Of a DNA stretch of 64,000 nt, positions 17,520-28,490 are shown piece by piece; position 1 is the stretch's first letter, and each line of letters starts with the position of its first letter. This DNA is from Macrobrachium rosenbergii (taxonomy: Eukaryota > Arthropoda > Malacostraca > Decapoda > Palaemonidae). The stretch covers positions 17,471,212 through 17,535,211 of the forward strand of contig NC_089762.1 in the NCBI RefSeq assembly GCF_040412425.1, written 5' to 3'. Below the pieces are notes generated by a model. The model was not told the DNA's origin, did no database searches, and worked only from the letters and a program-made list of their open reading frames with translations. The position numbers and the translations under genes are program-made.

Positions 17520-18490
17520 GACTTAACCTAGACTTGTAAGTCGGCATTCCGCAGACAGAGCCTAGACACCTAAGGCAACTTTAGACATATCCTAGACATT
17601 ATTTAGTTTTCCTTAGACATAGCCTAGACACTTGAGTCAGCTCTCTGTAGACAGCCTAGAAACTAGTCTAGTCAGAATTTTGGTCAGCTTTCCTTAGACA
17701 GCCTAGAGTCCTAGACATTTTGGTCAGCTTTCCTTAGACATAGCATAGACATTTCGGTCAACTTTCCTTAGACATTGCTTAGACATTATGGTCAGCTTTC
17801 CATAGACATTGCTCAAACATTTTGGTCAGCTTTCCTTAGACATAGCCAAGACATTTTGGTCAGCTTTTCTTAGACAGCCTAGACATTTTAGTCAACTTTC
17901 CTTAGACATAGCCTAGACATTTTGGTCAGCTTTCCTTAGACATAGCCTAGACATTTTGGTCAGTTTTCCTTAGACAGCCTAGACACTAGTCGCTTTGCTT
18001 ATGCATAGCCTAGACACTAGTCAGCTTTTCTTAGACAGCCTAGACACTAGTCAGCATTCCTTAGACGTAGCTTAGACACTTAAGTCAGTTTTCCTTAGAC
18101 ATATCTTAGACATTTTGGCCAGCTTTCCATAGACATAGCCTAAGTCAGTTTTCCTTAGACATATCTTAGACATTTTGGCCAGCTTTCCATAGACATAGCC
18201 TAGACACTTTAGTTGGCTTTCCTTAGACATAGCCTAGACACTTTGGCCAGCTTTCGGTAGACATAGCCTAGACACTTTAGTCTGCTTTCCTTAGACATAG
18301 GCTTGACACTAGTCAGCTTTACTTAGACATACCCTAGGTACTTGAGTCAACTTTCTTTAGACAGCCTAGACACTTAAGTCAGCTTTCCTTAGACAGCCTA
18401 CAGTAGACTCTTTAGTTAGTCAGCTTTCCTTAGACATAGCCTAGACACTTGAGTCAGCTTTCCTTAGACAGCTTAGAAACTAGTCAGCTT
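17520..18490. repeat. Satellite array, ~34-bp unit (left part)
   Basis: About 28 diverged head-to-tail monomers built on the pattern ggtcagctttccttagac plus atagcctagacattt. Full units are 34 bp; shorter units lack bases in the acata part. A ~58-bp two-monomer block is duplicated exactly near 18080-18200. The same satellite resumes at 25291 after a transposon insertion. Confidence 0.95.
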
Positions 18491-18660
18491 GGTAATTTTA
18501 TAGGACAGGGACACACTGGTTTCTAAAGAAAAAGTAGTTACCTAGAGTTACAGAGAATGTAGTGTATAGAATTCGTAGATACTAGTCATTAAGCGAGGAA
18601 ATGCTTATTAGTCCCAAAAAAAGTAACCTTAATAAGTAAAAACTCGTGAAAAAAACTAAG

Positions 18661-20114
18661 GGTGAATGTCCAGAAGAACTCCGCATGCATAAAGTACCAA
18701 AATTAAAAGTAAAATGTAATATTTTTCATATTTAAAGCATTTTAGACCACTTCTTATGATGAGGAAACACCCACAATTTTGCCATATTAGCTATGGAGGT
18801 TTTTCTGTGTTTTTGCGACAGGTATTTTGTTGTCTAACCTTATAAGTCAAAAATCGAAAATCATTCGATGGGGAACTAGTTTTTCTGAGAAACATTACAC
18901 TCTTTCTGAGAAACATTTTTAGTTACAGTAAAAAACCTCATTTTCGAACTAACTCAGCAAGATCAAATACACGGAAGTGCGGTAAATTTACAGTTTCGGT
19001 CAAATTCACACTTCCGATATAAAATTACATTTTCCTAGACATAGCTTAAATATGTACTTTCAACGAATCTGACCTTTATTTCTACCGCAAATGATTAGAT
19101 TTAGAGATACATGGCCGCCATGGGTACCGCTCTCAGTTTCCTTAGACATGGTGCAAGACGCTAGTCAGCTTTCCTTATGCACATTTTAAATGATTGTTGC
19201 AAGCTCATATGTTCTGGCAAGTGGTAATATTAGACATTTTGGTCAGCTTTCCTTAGACATGCCTGCGCTTTGCCTTTCCAGGGGTTACAGGAACGAAATT
19301 TTACCCCTAACGTCTAGTTACAGTTTCGGTGAAATTCACGGCCGAAACTGCAATGTTACCCTTTTCGTTAACCACTTCACTTACCTTAAATAGATGGTAG
19401 TACTAAATGTTCACGAAGAAAGGTATTCACAACCTGTGGAGTTCCATTGTAATGTCCATGGAAACGACCAATAGCCTCAAAGTAAGACAGAGAACACCCA
19501 CTGCAGACGTGCACGACGGAATCCGTGGCAGTCAACTGAAGCGCACTTTTTGTAGAAAGCTTTCCTTATTCCAAAATCGCAGTTAATTGGATATTCTTGA
19601 AACAAAGCAACCAATCAGGTTTCAGCATTTGTACCGTACTTATAATTCATAACGAAAAACAAAAGACGATTAGGCATTTTTACCCACAATACATTGACAA
19701 AAAACAAAAACGCCTCAGCAGAAAAACTGACATGGCAGCATAAACGCATCCTTTGCGATAACAACAAGGCACAATATTCATCGGCAAATATCTCCGTAAC
19801 TCTTAATTTGCGGAAGATGCGAGTAAGTATTTCATATGAATCATGACAAAATATATGATAGCAAGTAAAAAAATATTAGATATCCGAATTTGACCGAAAC
19901 TGTAATAATACCCGAAGTGCTACTGGATGTAAACAAACGACTTAGAAAATTTTCGAGGATGCCGATTAGATAATCATTAATATCTCGGATATGGTGAATC
20001 TCCTCAAAAAATGTTCAGAGACAAAGTTTTATTATTTTATATTGTAAAATTATAGTGTGACCTATTTTCTTATATCTCACCGCGGAGTTGTTCTGGACAT
20101 TGACCAAACTAAGT
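18661..20114. repeat. Two nested inverted-repeat pairs inside the Merlin element
   Basis: The outer pair is gaatgtccagaagaactccgc near 18664 and its complement with one change near 20091. The inner pair is gaagtgcggtaaatttacag near 18974 and a complementary copy near 19888-19921. Between them lies a second cagtttcggt-gaaattcac / ccgaaactg palindrome (about 19320-19360) and stray satellite monomers (about 19138-19270). No coding sequence is seen. This may be a non-autonomous element or a complex sub-terminal structure. Confidence 0.55.
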
Positions 20115-20379
20115 CTAGGGAGCTCCGTCTCTCACCGAGTCAGCTACAGACTGACATCAGTATCTGTGCGCGCATGCAAGGACTAAAAAAAATTAGTAAA
20201 AAAGTGACGAACACAATACGTACAGGCTAAATCTCTTTACTTTCCTATTTCTCTATGATCCATTGTTACACAATTAATGTGGAAAATTTCCACTCTTGCA
20301 TGCCTGTTTTGTTCATCATCATGGCAGTAGCTTCTACAAGTGCAGGTGTTCTGGCGGAAAACTTACCTTTTAGATGTGA

Positions 20380-21044
20380 AAGCTGTGTCATAACTTATGT
20401 GATTTTTTTTTATTTTTATAGTTGTAACCCAGAAAAGTTGATTAAATACTGTCAAGACCATGGGGTAATTTTATCAGAAAAACATTGTGGTTCATGTAAT
20501 TCTGTCTGTACAGTTGAAATAAAAAAGTGTGTATTCCGTTGTGATAAATCTTACATTACTGAAGGACGCCGCAGAAAAGGGTGCAATTTTAAAGGGCCTA
20601 TATTCAAGAACACTTGGTTTTACCGATCCAAACTTGATATTAAGACTAATTTAAAGTTTGTGCTTCTGTTTTTAAGTATACCTTAGTTTGCAAGACTGGT
20701 TTACCTATAAGATAGTGCGATCTGAACTTAAATGACGTGACAATTTCGGGCTGGTCGTCATTTTGCCGAGAGGTGGTAGTGAATTGGGTTTTCAGACACT
20801 CTAAGTAAGAAAATTGGTGGTCCAGACTGCGTCATGGAAATTGATGAGTCAAAGTTTGGACACAGTAAGCATAATGTAGGACGCATAATTGAAGGGCAGT
20901 GGGTTTTTGGCGGACTTTGCTGAGAATCACGAGAATTGTTTAAGTGCCTGTTGAACAAAGGGATCATTTGAAACACTACTACGTGTTATTAAAGACAATA
21001 TTTACGAGGGAACTACTATGGTCCCAGATTGCTGGAAAGCATAT
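20380..21044 (+). pseudogene. Merlin transposase, N-terminal and central part
   Basis: A zinc-ribbon-like N-terminus starts with PEKLIKYCQDHGVILSEKHC and contains paired cysteines (CGSC and CVFRC). It is followed by EGRRRKGCNFKGPIFKNTWF, as in Merlin/ISXO2 transposases. Downstream, in another frame, comes the catalytic block with VMEIDESKFGHSKHNVGR and EGQWVFGG, carrying the first Asp of the DDE/D triad. Then ETLLRVIKDNIYEGTTMVPD and CWKAY carry the second acidic region. Stops and frame changes (for example after EGQWVFGGLC) show decay. The gene continues after the insertion at 21051-24596. Confidence 0.85.
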
Positions 21045-21443
21045 ACAGTACAGTAAACCCTCCGTATTCGTGTTCTCACAATTCGCGGACTCACGCATTT
21101 GCGGTTTTCTCTGTGGAACATATCTACCCATTATTCGTGGAATTTCGCCCATTCACAGTATTTTTCACTGAGTAATATTCACTAATTACTGTATTTTCAC
21201 ATAAGTTTCATGAGGAAATGCAACTTTTTGTGATGAAACTATTAAAATACTCGGGTATAAGCATTTTTACAGGTTTTTTCTTGTGTTTAAACTATCAAAA
21301 ATTCTCTCACTATCGATCTTTCAAAGTCATTATTAAAGAAATGCCTCAAAGTAGGGTTAAGGATTTGTACAAACCAGAAAGTTGGGGTAAGGATATTTTG
21401 GTCCGTCGTTGGTATGATTAATCTTCATTTTTATTCTCTTTAT

Positions 21444-22135
21444 AAATGGATTTAAGCTTTACATCTTATAACTGTAGATCAGTAAGAAATTGCCATTTTG
21501 ATGTAGCCGAATTAACTCATGTTTCTGACATAGTCTGTTTGCAGGAGACTTGGCTCGGTGCAGGAATCAGACTACCTGAATAGAATAAATTCTGAATTTG
21601 CATATTATGCAGTTTCCCCGGTTGATTTATCGAATGAGTTGTTAACTGGTCGTCCTTATGGGGGAGTTGCTTTTCTGTACCGAAAGAGCCTTGCCTCCTG
21701 TATCGGCGAGTAGACACCTCAAATGACAGACTAATTTGTATTGACGTGTCTATAAATGAAAATTGTATAAGGATTATCAATTGTTATCTTCCATACTCAG
21801 ACGGACAAAATGATGCGGAATACATTGACTGTTTAGCAAAAATACACTGTCTTATGTCAGATCACCCAAATGGGGAGGTTTTTGTGGTTGGTGATTTTAA
21901 CGCTCACCCTGAATCACGCTTTGGTAACGAGCTGAAAGACTTCTGCACCCATTACGATTATTGTATTGGTGATGTTGCTGTGATGCCCTCCGACACTTAC
22001 ACTTGGGTGAGTGATGCAACGGGCCATACCCGTTGGTTAGACCACCTTGTTTGCCCCTAGTCTTCTAACACACATTAGCAATATACGTGTGTTGCATTCC
22101 ATTATTGGTTCAGACCATCGTCCCTTTCATTTTCT
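21444..22135 (+). pseudogene. AP endonuclease domain of CR1-group LINE
   Basis: Endonuclease motifs appear in order across three frames: SYNCRSVRN at the start, DIVCLQETWL (catalytic Glu), GRPYGGVAFLYR, then VFVVGDFNAHPESRFG (the GDFNAHP catalytic motif), DTYTWVSDATGHTRWLDHLV, and GSDHRPFHF (the catalytic SDH). The domain nicks target DNA for target-primed reverse transcription. At least three frameshifts or stops (near 21582, 21713 and 22060) inactivate it. Confidence 0.85.
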
Positions 22136-24191
22136 TTGAAGGTCTCTCAACTACCTACGCTGGTACAGACGAATGATGGTAGTCAGACGAAGTTTTATCT
22201 CTGCGATCTACTGGCATACAGAGTTAAATCTGAAGAAGCTTTGAAAAACGTCGAGTTGCCTTTGGAAGCTCTGCAATGTAACACAAGACCATGTCAAAAC
22301 GAAGATCATTATAGAGCTATTGAAAGATTTCTTTTGGACATAATTAGTGCACTTCAACAGTCGTCTGACTCTAAGGAGTTGAATCACAGAGGCTTCAACC
22401 ATGTTCCTGGTTGGAACGACTTTGTAAAGGAATTCCATCATGAAGCACGGTATGACTATTTAGCATGGAAGGAATCTGGTAATCCAAGGGATGGATATTT
22501 CTATGATAAAATGAAATTTTCTAAAGCTCAGTTCAAAGGGATGCTTAGATTTTGTAAGGAAAGTGAAGAGGAAATTCGATCCAATAAAATTGCTACGAGT
22601 CTTAAAGGGAGTATGAAGAAGTTTTGGAGAGAAATAAATAAGAAAAGAAAATCCCAGACATTCTTGCCAGACATAATAAATAATGTGAGTGGTTATGAAA
22701 ACATTGCCGAGTTATGGAAAGAACATTATTCTGAGCTGTTTAATGATCCTACTCATCCTGTTCCAGACCCAGTGGAAAATCAGAGTCAGCGAGATGTTAC
22801 AGGGACAAATGTCAATGAAATTTCGAATGCTTTGAATTCTCTGAACACTTCCAGTAGCCCTGGACATGACGGGCTGACCCTTCAGCACTTAACTGAGGCG
22901 CATCCGGTACTTAGAGTTTTACTAAGTTTATTCATTACTTCCTGTTTCTGTCATTCATACTTACCAAGAGCTCTTATTCTGGTTATACTCTCCTTTGATT
23001 AAAGATAAAAACGCGGACCACAGTGACATATCTAATTATAGACCGATTGCTCTAGCCACTGTTATCTCAAAAGTTTTGGAAGCGATTCTATTGGAGAGAT
23101 GCAAAGAGTACCTATTGACAAGTGACAACCAGTTCGCTTACAAATCCCATCATGGAACTGAAATGCCAGTTCATATTCTTAAACACGTAACTGAGGAGTA
23201 TAATGTTCGTAAAACACCTGTATTTGCTTGTTTCATGGATATGTCTAAAGCCTTTGATAAAGTGTCTCATAAGATGTTACTTGAAGTACTGTCAAAAAGA
23301 AATATTCCTTGCTATATTATTAAACTGCTTGGTGAATGGTATAAAAATCAGCAAATGATTGTCAAATGGGGCCATGTATTTTCGAGTGAATTCTCCACTT
23401 CATGTGGAGTGAGACAGGGAAGTTTACTGTCACCTTACCTGTTTAATGTATATATGGATGACCTCTCACAGAGACTGAGTCAAACTAAAGCGGGGTGTTA
23501 TTTAAACAACATGATTTTAAACCATTTGCTGTACGCAGATGATATTGTTTTATTTGCTCCCTCAGTAGGTGGGCTACAACAGCTTGTAAACATTTGTCGT
23601 GATTTTATGTCCGATAGGCTTCTATTGTTAAATGTAAAGAAAACCAAATGTATTATTTTTTCTAAGAGTAAGATTTGCCCAAGTAATATATCACCTATTG
23701 TTGTTAACAATGCACGTATAGATTTTGTACCTGAAATAAAGTACCTAGGATATTATCTCACTGCTCAAAATTCGGACGATGCCCATGTAGAATATTTGTA
23801 CAGAGGTCTATGTACGAGGGGCAATATGATTTTAAGGAATTTTTCTAAATGTAGCGCTGATGTCAAGAAAATGCTTTTTACGAGTTTTTGTACAAGTTTT
23901 TATGGCATGTCTTTGGTTGTCAGAGCAAAACAACGGACTATGAATAAGCTGAGGGTATGCTACAACGATAGCCTTAGAAGACTCATGGGCATTCCGAGGT
24001 ATGCAAACGCATCCGCTCTTTTTGTGGGTTTTGGTCAGCCATCTTTTCAGGAACTGAGACGCAAAACCATAACAAGCTATTTGCAAAGGCTGAAGAATTC
24101 TGAAAACTGTATTATGAAGAGGGTTGCCCACCCAGTTTACTTGCATAATTCATTTATTTTCAAACACTGGAAAGGCCTCATTTATGCTTAG
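22136..24191 (+). pseudogene. Reverse transcriptase of CR1-group LINE
   Basis: Two overlapping frames (22136-23002 and 22995-24191) join with one frameshift. The first holds the linker and the fingers motif SSSPGHDGLTLQHL. The second holds ISNYRPIALATVISKVLEAI, CFMDMSKAFDKVSHKMLLEV (first catalytic Asp), GVRQGSLLSPYLFNVYMDDL, NHLLYADDIVLF (YADD active site) and the KTKCIIFSKS and IKYLGYYL motifs. The C-terminal region ends at a natural stop with no RNase H. All catalytic residues I can see are intact, so the copy is fairly young. Confidence 0.88.
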
Positions 24192-24596
24192 TGCATCTGG
24201 TGCGCTCTTTGTGTAAGAATACAGTATTTCTTTGTTTTGTTCTGATATGCTGCATATGTATATGTCCTTTTAGTAGGAAGTATCACTTAGAGTCATTATC
24301 CGCACCTCATTCATATCATAATTTTCACCACTCTTTCGTAATAATTTCTCATAATTATTTTAAATTTTTATTCTTTTAAGGTTTGGAGGCTTTTTATGTA
24401 TGTTTATATATGTATATGTATGTGTTTATCTATGGCCATTTATGTCCGAAATAAAGATTTTGAATTTGAATTTTTGAATTAAACTATCAAAATGGGCAGT
24501 TCTAAGTGATTTTTGAGGGGTTTCAAGTATTCGCAGATTTTAGCTATTCGCGGGGAGGTGGGTACGCATCCCCCGTGAATATGGGTGTTCACTGTA

Positions 24597-24855
24597 ATTG
24601 TTGGAGGAAGAGGGGTACAAGCACCTTACAGTAAATCATAGTGTCAATTTTGTGGACCCCACCATAGGTGCCCTTACTATTACAATTGAACGAAGGTGGC
24701 GCGATCTCAAGGAGTTACTTCCCATGTATGGACGTCGTAAGACTCACTTCATAGGTTATTTGGCTACTGCATGTTTTAAGATTCGTCATAGTGACTCCTC
24801 AACTCGTCTGCATTTGTTCTTACATGCAGCAGCTACATTATATACTCCATCATAG
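24597..24855 (+). pseudogene. Merlin transposase, C-terminal part
   Basis: Continues the gene broken at 21044. LEEEGYKHLTVNHSVNFVDP is followed by TITIERRWRDLKELLP (catalytic Glu region, normally near a TNxIE motif), YGRRKTHFIGYLATACFK and a stop. Reading frame and order fit ISXO2-like/Merlin transposases. Joining needs a one-base shift besides removal of the MITE. The TIR and duplication about 435 bp downstream complete the element. Confidence 0.85.
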
Positions 24856-25255
24856 TTGGGTAAGTCACAGTTGTAATCCTAGGAACTAGGGGTAGTTTAC
24901 ATATCTGCAGTACCTGTGGCGGACGCGCGCAATGCAACAGTACCGCTTGTCATTACAAACGTGCTTGCCAAGAATCTTTTAATTTTGCAGATAAGGCGCA
25001 AAGCCCCATTCTGCCACCCCGTTGCTGACAGCAGATCCTAGGCTTAAACTGCAGTCTACATGTAGTTTTATTATTAGCCTTTTTTCCCCCCTACATTCCC
25101 CAGCTTTTCATCAACTTTTTCTCCCCACCCAAAACCCACGGTTCCCACCTGCGGTCCCCCAAGATTGTTGGTGGTTGTAAGGGTTTTCCTCACTTATTTA
25201 ATGATACTGAAGCATAGGTATAGTGTTGTTAAAGAATTTTAAGCTATTTAACACA
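24856..25255. other. Merlin 3' non-coding region
   Basis: From the transposase stop to the right terminal repeat, with C-rich stretches near 25080-25160. No other feature seen. Confidence 0.55.
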
Positions 25256-25290
25256 TAGAAACTGGTGCGGCCGTCTCCTATAGAATTATC

Positions 25291-26020
25291 ATCAGCTTTC
25301 CTTAGACATAACCTAAACACTTGAATCAGCTTTCCTTAGACAGCCTAGACACTTGAGTCAGCTTTCCTTAGACATAGCATAGACACTTGGGTCAGCTTTT
25401 CTTAGACAGCCAGGACACTCAGTCAGCTGCCCTTAGACATAGCCTAGACACTTTAGTTAGCTTTCCTTAGGCATAGCCTAGACACCAGTCAGCTTTCCTT
25501 AGACAGCCTAGATACTAATCAGCTTTCCTTAGTCATAGCCTAGACATTTTGGTCAGCTTTCTGTAGACATAGCCTAGACATTTTGGTCAGCTTTCCTTAG
25601 AGCCTAGACATTTTGGTCAGCTTTCCTTAGACAGCGTAGACATTTTGGTCAGCTTTCCTTAGACAGCCTAGACATTTTGGTCAGCTTTCCTTAGGCATAA
25701 GCCCAGATATTTTGGTCAGCTTTCCTTAGACGGCCTAGACACTTTAGTCAGCTTTCCTTAGGCATAGCCTAGACACTAGTCAGCTTTCCTTAGACACCTA
25801 GACACTTTAGTCAGCTTTCCTTAGACGTAGCTTAGACACTTTAGTCAGCTTTCCTTAGACATAGCCCTAGACATTTTGGTCAGCTTTCTGTAGACATAGC
25901 CTAGACTCTTTAGTTGGCTGTCCTTAGACATAGCCTAGACACTTTGGTCAGCTTTCCTTAGACATAGCCTAGACACTTTGGTCAGCTTTCCTTAGACATA
26001 GTCTAGACACTTTAGTCAGC
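25291..26020. repeat. Satellite array, ~34-bp unit (right part)
   Basis: About 22 monomers of the same satellite as 17520-18490, more homogeneous here, with many intact gacattttggtcagctttcc cores. Together with the left part it forms one array interrupted by Merlin. Confidence 0.95.
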
Positions 26021-26640
26021 CTGGTGGAACTATGGAACATCTCATCATGGGGTATTACCATGGAAATTTACTTTTCTATAGTATTTTTTTTTGGCTTATC
26101 AAGAATTTACCATAATTTTTTGGTTGTCAACTGTAATTAATCTGTAATTAACGTAAGAACTGTTATGTTATTATATGCTGGGCATCTTGGAATGCTATCA
26201 CGCATGTGCAGTATTACAGGGTAGTTTTTTGGGGTATTTCTAAGTATTAACTCCGTGCCTGATTTTACCTTGGAAATTGGTTATTGCAATACACCCCCTG
26301 AACACCTGAATTAGCCCTGGTTACCCACCAGCCCGAACTATCCCCGTAACTTTTTACCCAGTAATTGGGTAATTAGCTGCCAGCGTTACCAACACTTATA
26401 GGAAATCTTGTCAAGATGAGTTCTCTGAAGTACCGTTGGCAACACTGCTGCAAGTCCCAGCCGCGCAAGGCCGGGTTCCCCAATTGCTTTTTGTTTGCCT
26501 TGCTGCATGGATGTTTCCTGCTTCAGGCGAATTTTTGGTTATTAGCTGGACCCCATATACTGACCTTTTGATTTTGGATTACGACTTGGACTGGAATTTT
26601 CACCCTTTTCTCCTGGGTTGTTTAGTTGCTTGGCTTTGGA
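26021..26640. other. Upstream region of DIRS-like gag A
   Basis: No inverted terminal repeat or promoter that I can support. A 73-codon frame at 26436-26657 precedes the gag frame and has no recognised domain. Confidence 0.45.
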
Positions 26641-26680
26641 TTTTCTCTCCCGTCTGACTCTGGCTCGTTTTAGATTCGCA

Positions 26681-27799
26681 ATGGATAAATTAGATAAGAA
26701 GACGATTTCCTTGGACAGCACAACGGCTTCAACTTCGACTACAACTTCAGCAACCAACACCGCAACGGCTGGAGAAGCTGCAACTCACCGAATGTGCACA
26801 GCTTGCAAATGGAGGATGAGTACCCTCAAACACGACAGACGGGGCTGGGTGCCGAGGGTCATGGAGAACCACAAACCTTGAAGGTAGGATCTGCTGGCCC
26901 CCCCGGCGCGGAGCAGGCAGTGTTAGTAGCAGATTTCCCCCTTTCTTTGGATAACGTAAGTCCAGAGGTGAATCTAGATTTAGGTTTGACACAGACGGAT
27001 AGGGATATTGAGGTAGCAAAAAGTGTAGGGGAGAAGTTGAAGGTGCAGCCTTTTTCGGGATCAGGTGTAACTAAGGCTCCAGAGTCTCTTCTAGATCCAA
27101 CAGCAGTCCCGTTTCCGGCTGCAGTCTCTTTGCAACAAAATGTTGCTAAATTGGTTGAGGAAGATGCAGACGCAGTAGTAAGTCTTCCAGGTTTGGGAAG
27201 GTCGGAGAATTTCCCTTCCTCTTCTAGAGTTCCTTTTCCTTCGGGGGACAGATTCTCCTTGGCTGGCGACGATACATTTGATAGGACATTAAATGTAGCA
27301 GAATATAATGCTAATTTACTTGGGCTTTCTAAAGGGTATAGGCAATTGGTAAGACAGTGTTTCAATTTAGGTTTTTCGGATATCCATGAACATGTAATAA
27401 AGAATTTCCCAGAATTCACAAATGATGTATTGCAGGATTATCAGGGAGGACAGGAATCTGTATATTTTCTTTCTCTAAAATCTATGGCCTCTTCTCTAAC
27501 CCCAGTTTTCTCCCTATCCTCTAAGGCTTCCAAACCCTCTTCCACTACTCTTTCTCAGCCTTCTTTTTCTAGCCACCTTTCGGGGAACTTTCCGGGTTCT
27601 TCAGTAGCTCATCCGGCATCTATGCCTCTAGTGGGTTTGTCTTCCATACCATCTATGGCGAATCCTGTACCACCGCAGGCTTCTAACATTGTTTCTGCGG
27701 CAGCTGGCGGTGCGCTTGCCACAGCCCTTAATCCTGCGGTTCTGATAGTTTCCGCTATTCCTCCAGTACCTAACATGGCTATTATTTCGTCTTCTCCTT
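26681..27799 (+). pseudogene. DIRS-like gag (element A), first half
   Basis: The frame starts MDKLDKKTISLD, with a Ser/Thr-rich stretch and a small cysteine motif (RMCTACKWRMSTLKHDRRG) that I associate with DIRS-type Gag. A one-base shift leads to a long frame with acidic and Ser/Pro-rich low-complexity sequence and a compact segment YRQLVRQCFNLGFSDIHEHV. It is cut at SSSP by a LINE with a 13-bp duplication and resumes at 33972. Assignment rests on the downstream half and RT start, and on general composition. Confidence 0.6.
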
Positions 27800-28490
27800 C
27801 CCCTCGAAGTAGGTTCCTTCACGTGGTGAGGGGGTAAGGGGCCCTGGCTTTTCTTCGTTCTTATGAAGAATAAGAGCCCGGGCCTGACGGATCACCTACA
27901 AACCTTTCGATTTAAATGGCGTGGATATTTTCACTTTCGTACAAATTTCTTGGACCTGGTAAATAGGAAAAGGTATCATAGCTGGGATTGGGTATATATC
28001 CGAAGCTAAATAGTGAGAACCGTGGCAGGACCATCAACTGCCCGATAATGTTCGGACCTGAGTTTTCAGGCGGAACTATTCTACGGGACTGGACCACGGA
28101 TTCCAGGGGGATCTAGTTCTGGGAATAGGACTCTCGGCATTCTGTCCGGTTTGCCCATAATGTGATTAGGATGGGGATGATTGTATTCTAGTAATGCTCT
28201 CAGTCCTATCAAGCGGGTTGGCTTACACTTGAGTCACTTTAATCATGTTGTGCCATCCCCTTTGGGGTAGGGTAGGGATGCGGACATTTGGGAGTCGGTT
28301 CTCACTTGTGCCATTAGTGGAGGAATGAACTCCATGAAAGGCTGATGATATCTTTTTAAGATTTTTTTTTTTTTTTTTCTCTCCAATACTTTTATCTTTA
28401 TGGACGGTATAAATAAGGATATAAGTACCCGGACCCTGTGATGATAACCAATCGGCACAGACAAAGATCTCTGCAACCTCGTCTCGGAAT
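27800..28490 (+). other. 5' untranslated region of the I/Nimb-like LINE
   Basis: GC-moderate leader with a poly-T stretch near 28363-28380 and no frame. An internal promoter is expected for such LINEs, but I cannot point to one. Confidence 0.6.

Larger units (their letters stand above)
21301..24478 (+). mobile_element. CR1-group LINE (Rex1/CR1-like), 3.18 kb
   Basis: The element is bounded by a 14-bp target-site duplication ttaaactatcaaaa (21287-21300 and 24479-24492). It ends in an AATAAA-containing stretch followed by short TTGAATT repeats, the tail style of CR1-group LINEs. It encodes an AP endonuclease and a reverse transcriptase, with no RNase H and no separate ORF1 visible. The ORF1 and 5' part are probably missing by truncation. 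It is inserted inside the MITE that is itself inside Merlin. Confidence 0.85.
21051..24594. mobile_element. pogo/Tigger-type MITE, split by a LINE
   Basis: The left end cagtaaaccctccgtattcg and the right end, inverted, cagtgaacacccatattcac match as terminal repeats starting CAG. A TA dinucleotide borders each side (21049-21050 and 24595-24596), the usual Tc1/mariner-pogo target. Its own length without the LINE is about 350 bp with no transposase, hence a MITE. It interrupts the Merlin transposase between CWKAY and LEEEGYKHL. Confidence 0.85.
18491..25290 (+). mobile_element. Merlin DNA transposon inserted in the satellite
   Basis: The left terminus (ggtaattttataggacaggg, then actggtttcta) and the right terminus (tagaaactggt, then tctcctatagaattatc) are inverted repeats of about 35 bp with some mismatches. 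They are flanked by gtcagctt on the left and atcagctt on the right, an 8-bp near-identical duplication that also restores the satellite when the element is removed. The interior carries a Merlin-type (ISXO2-like) transposase. After removing the nested 3.5-kb insertion, the element is about 3.26 kb. Merlin duplications are usually 8-9 bp. Confidence 0.8.

Noticed and set aside
17520..26020. CRISPR-like array of short repeats
   Set aside because: There are no unique spacers: the ~34-bp units are adjacent and continuously diverged, which is a eukaryotic satellite; no cas genes exist here.
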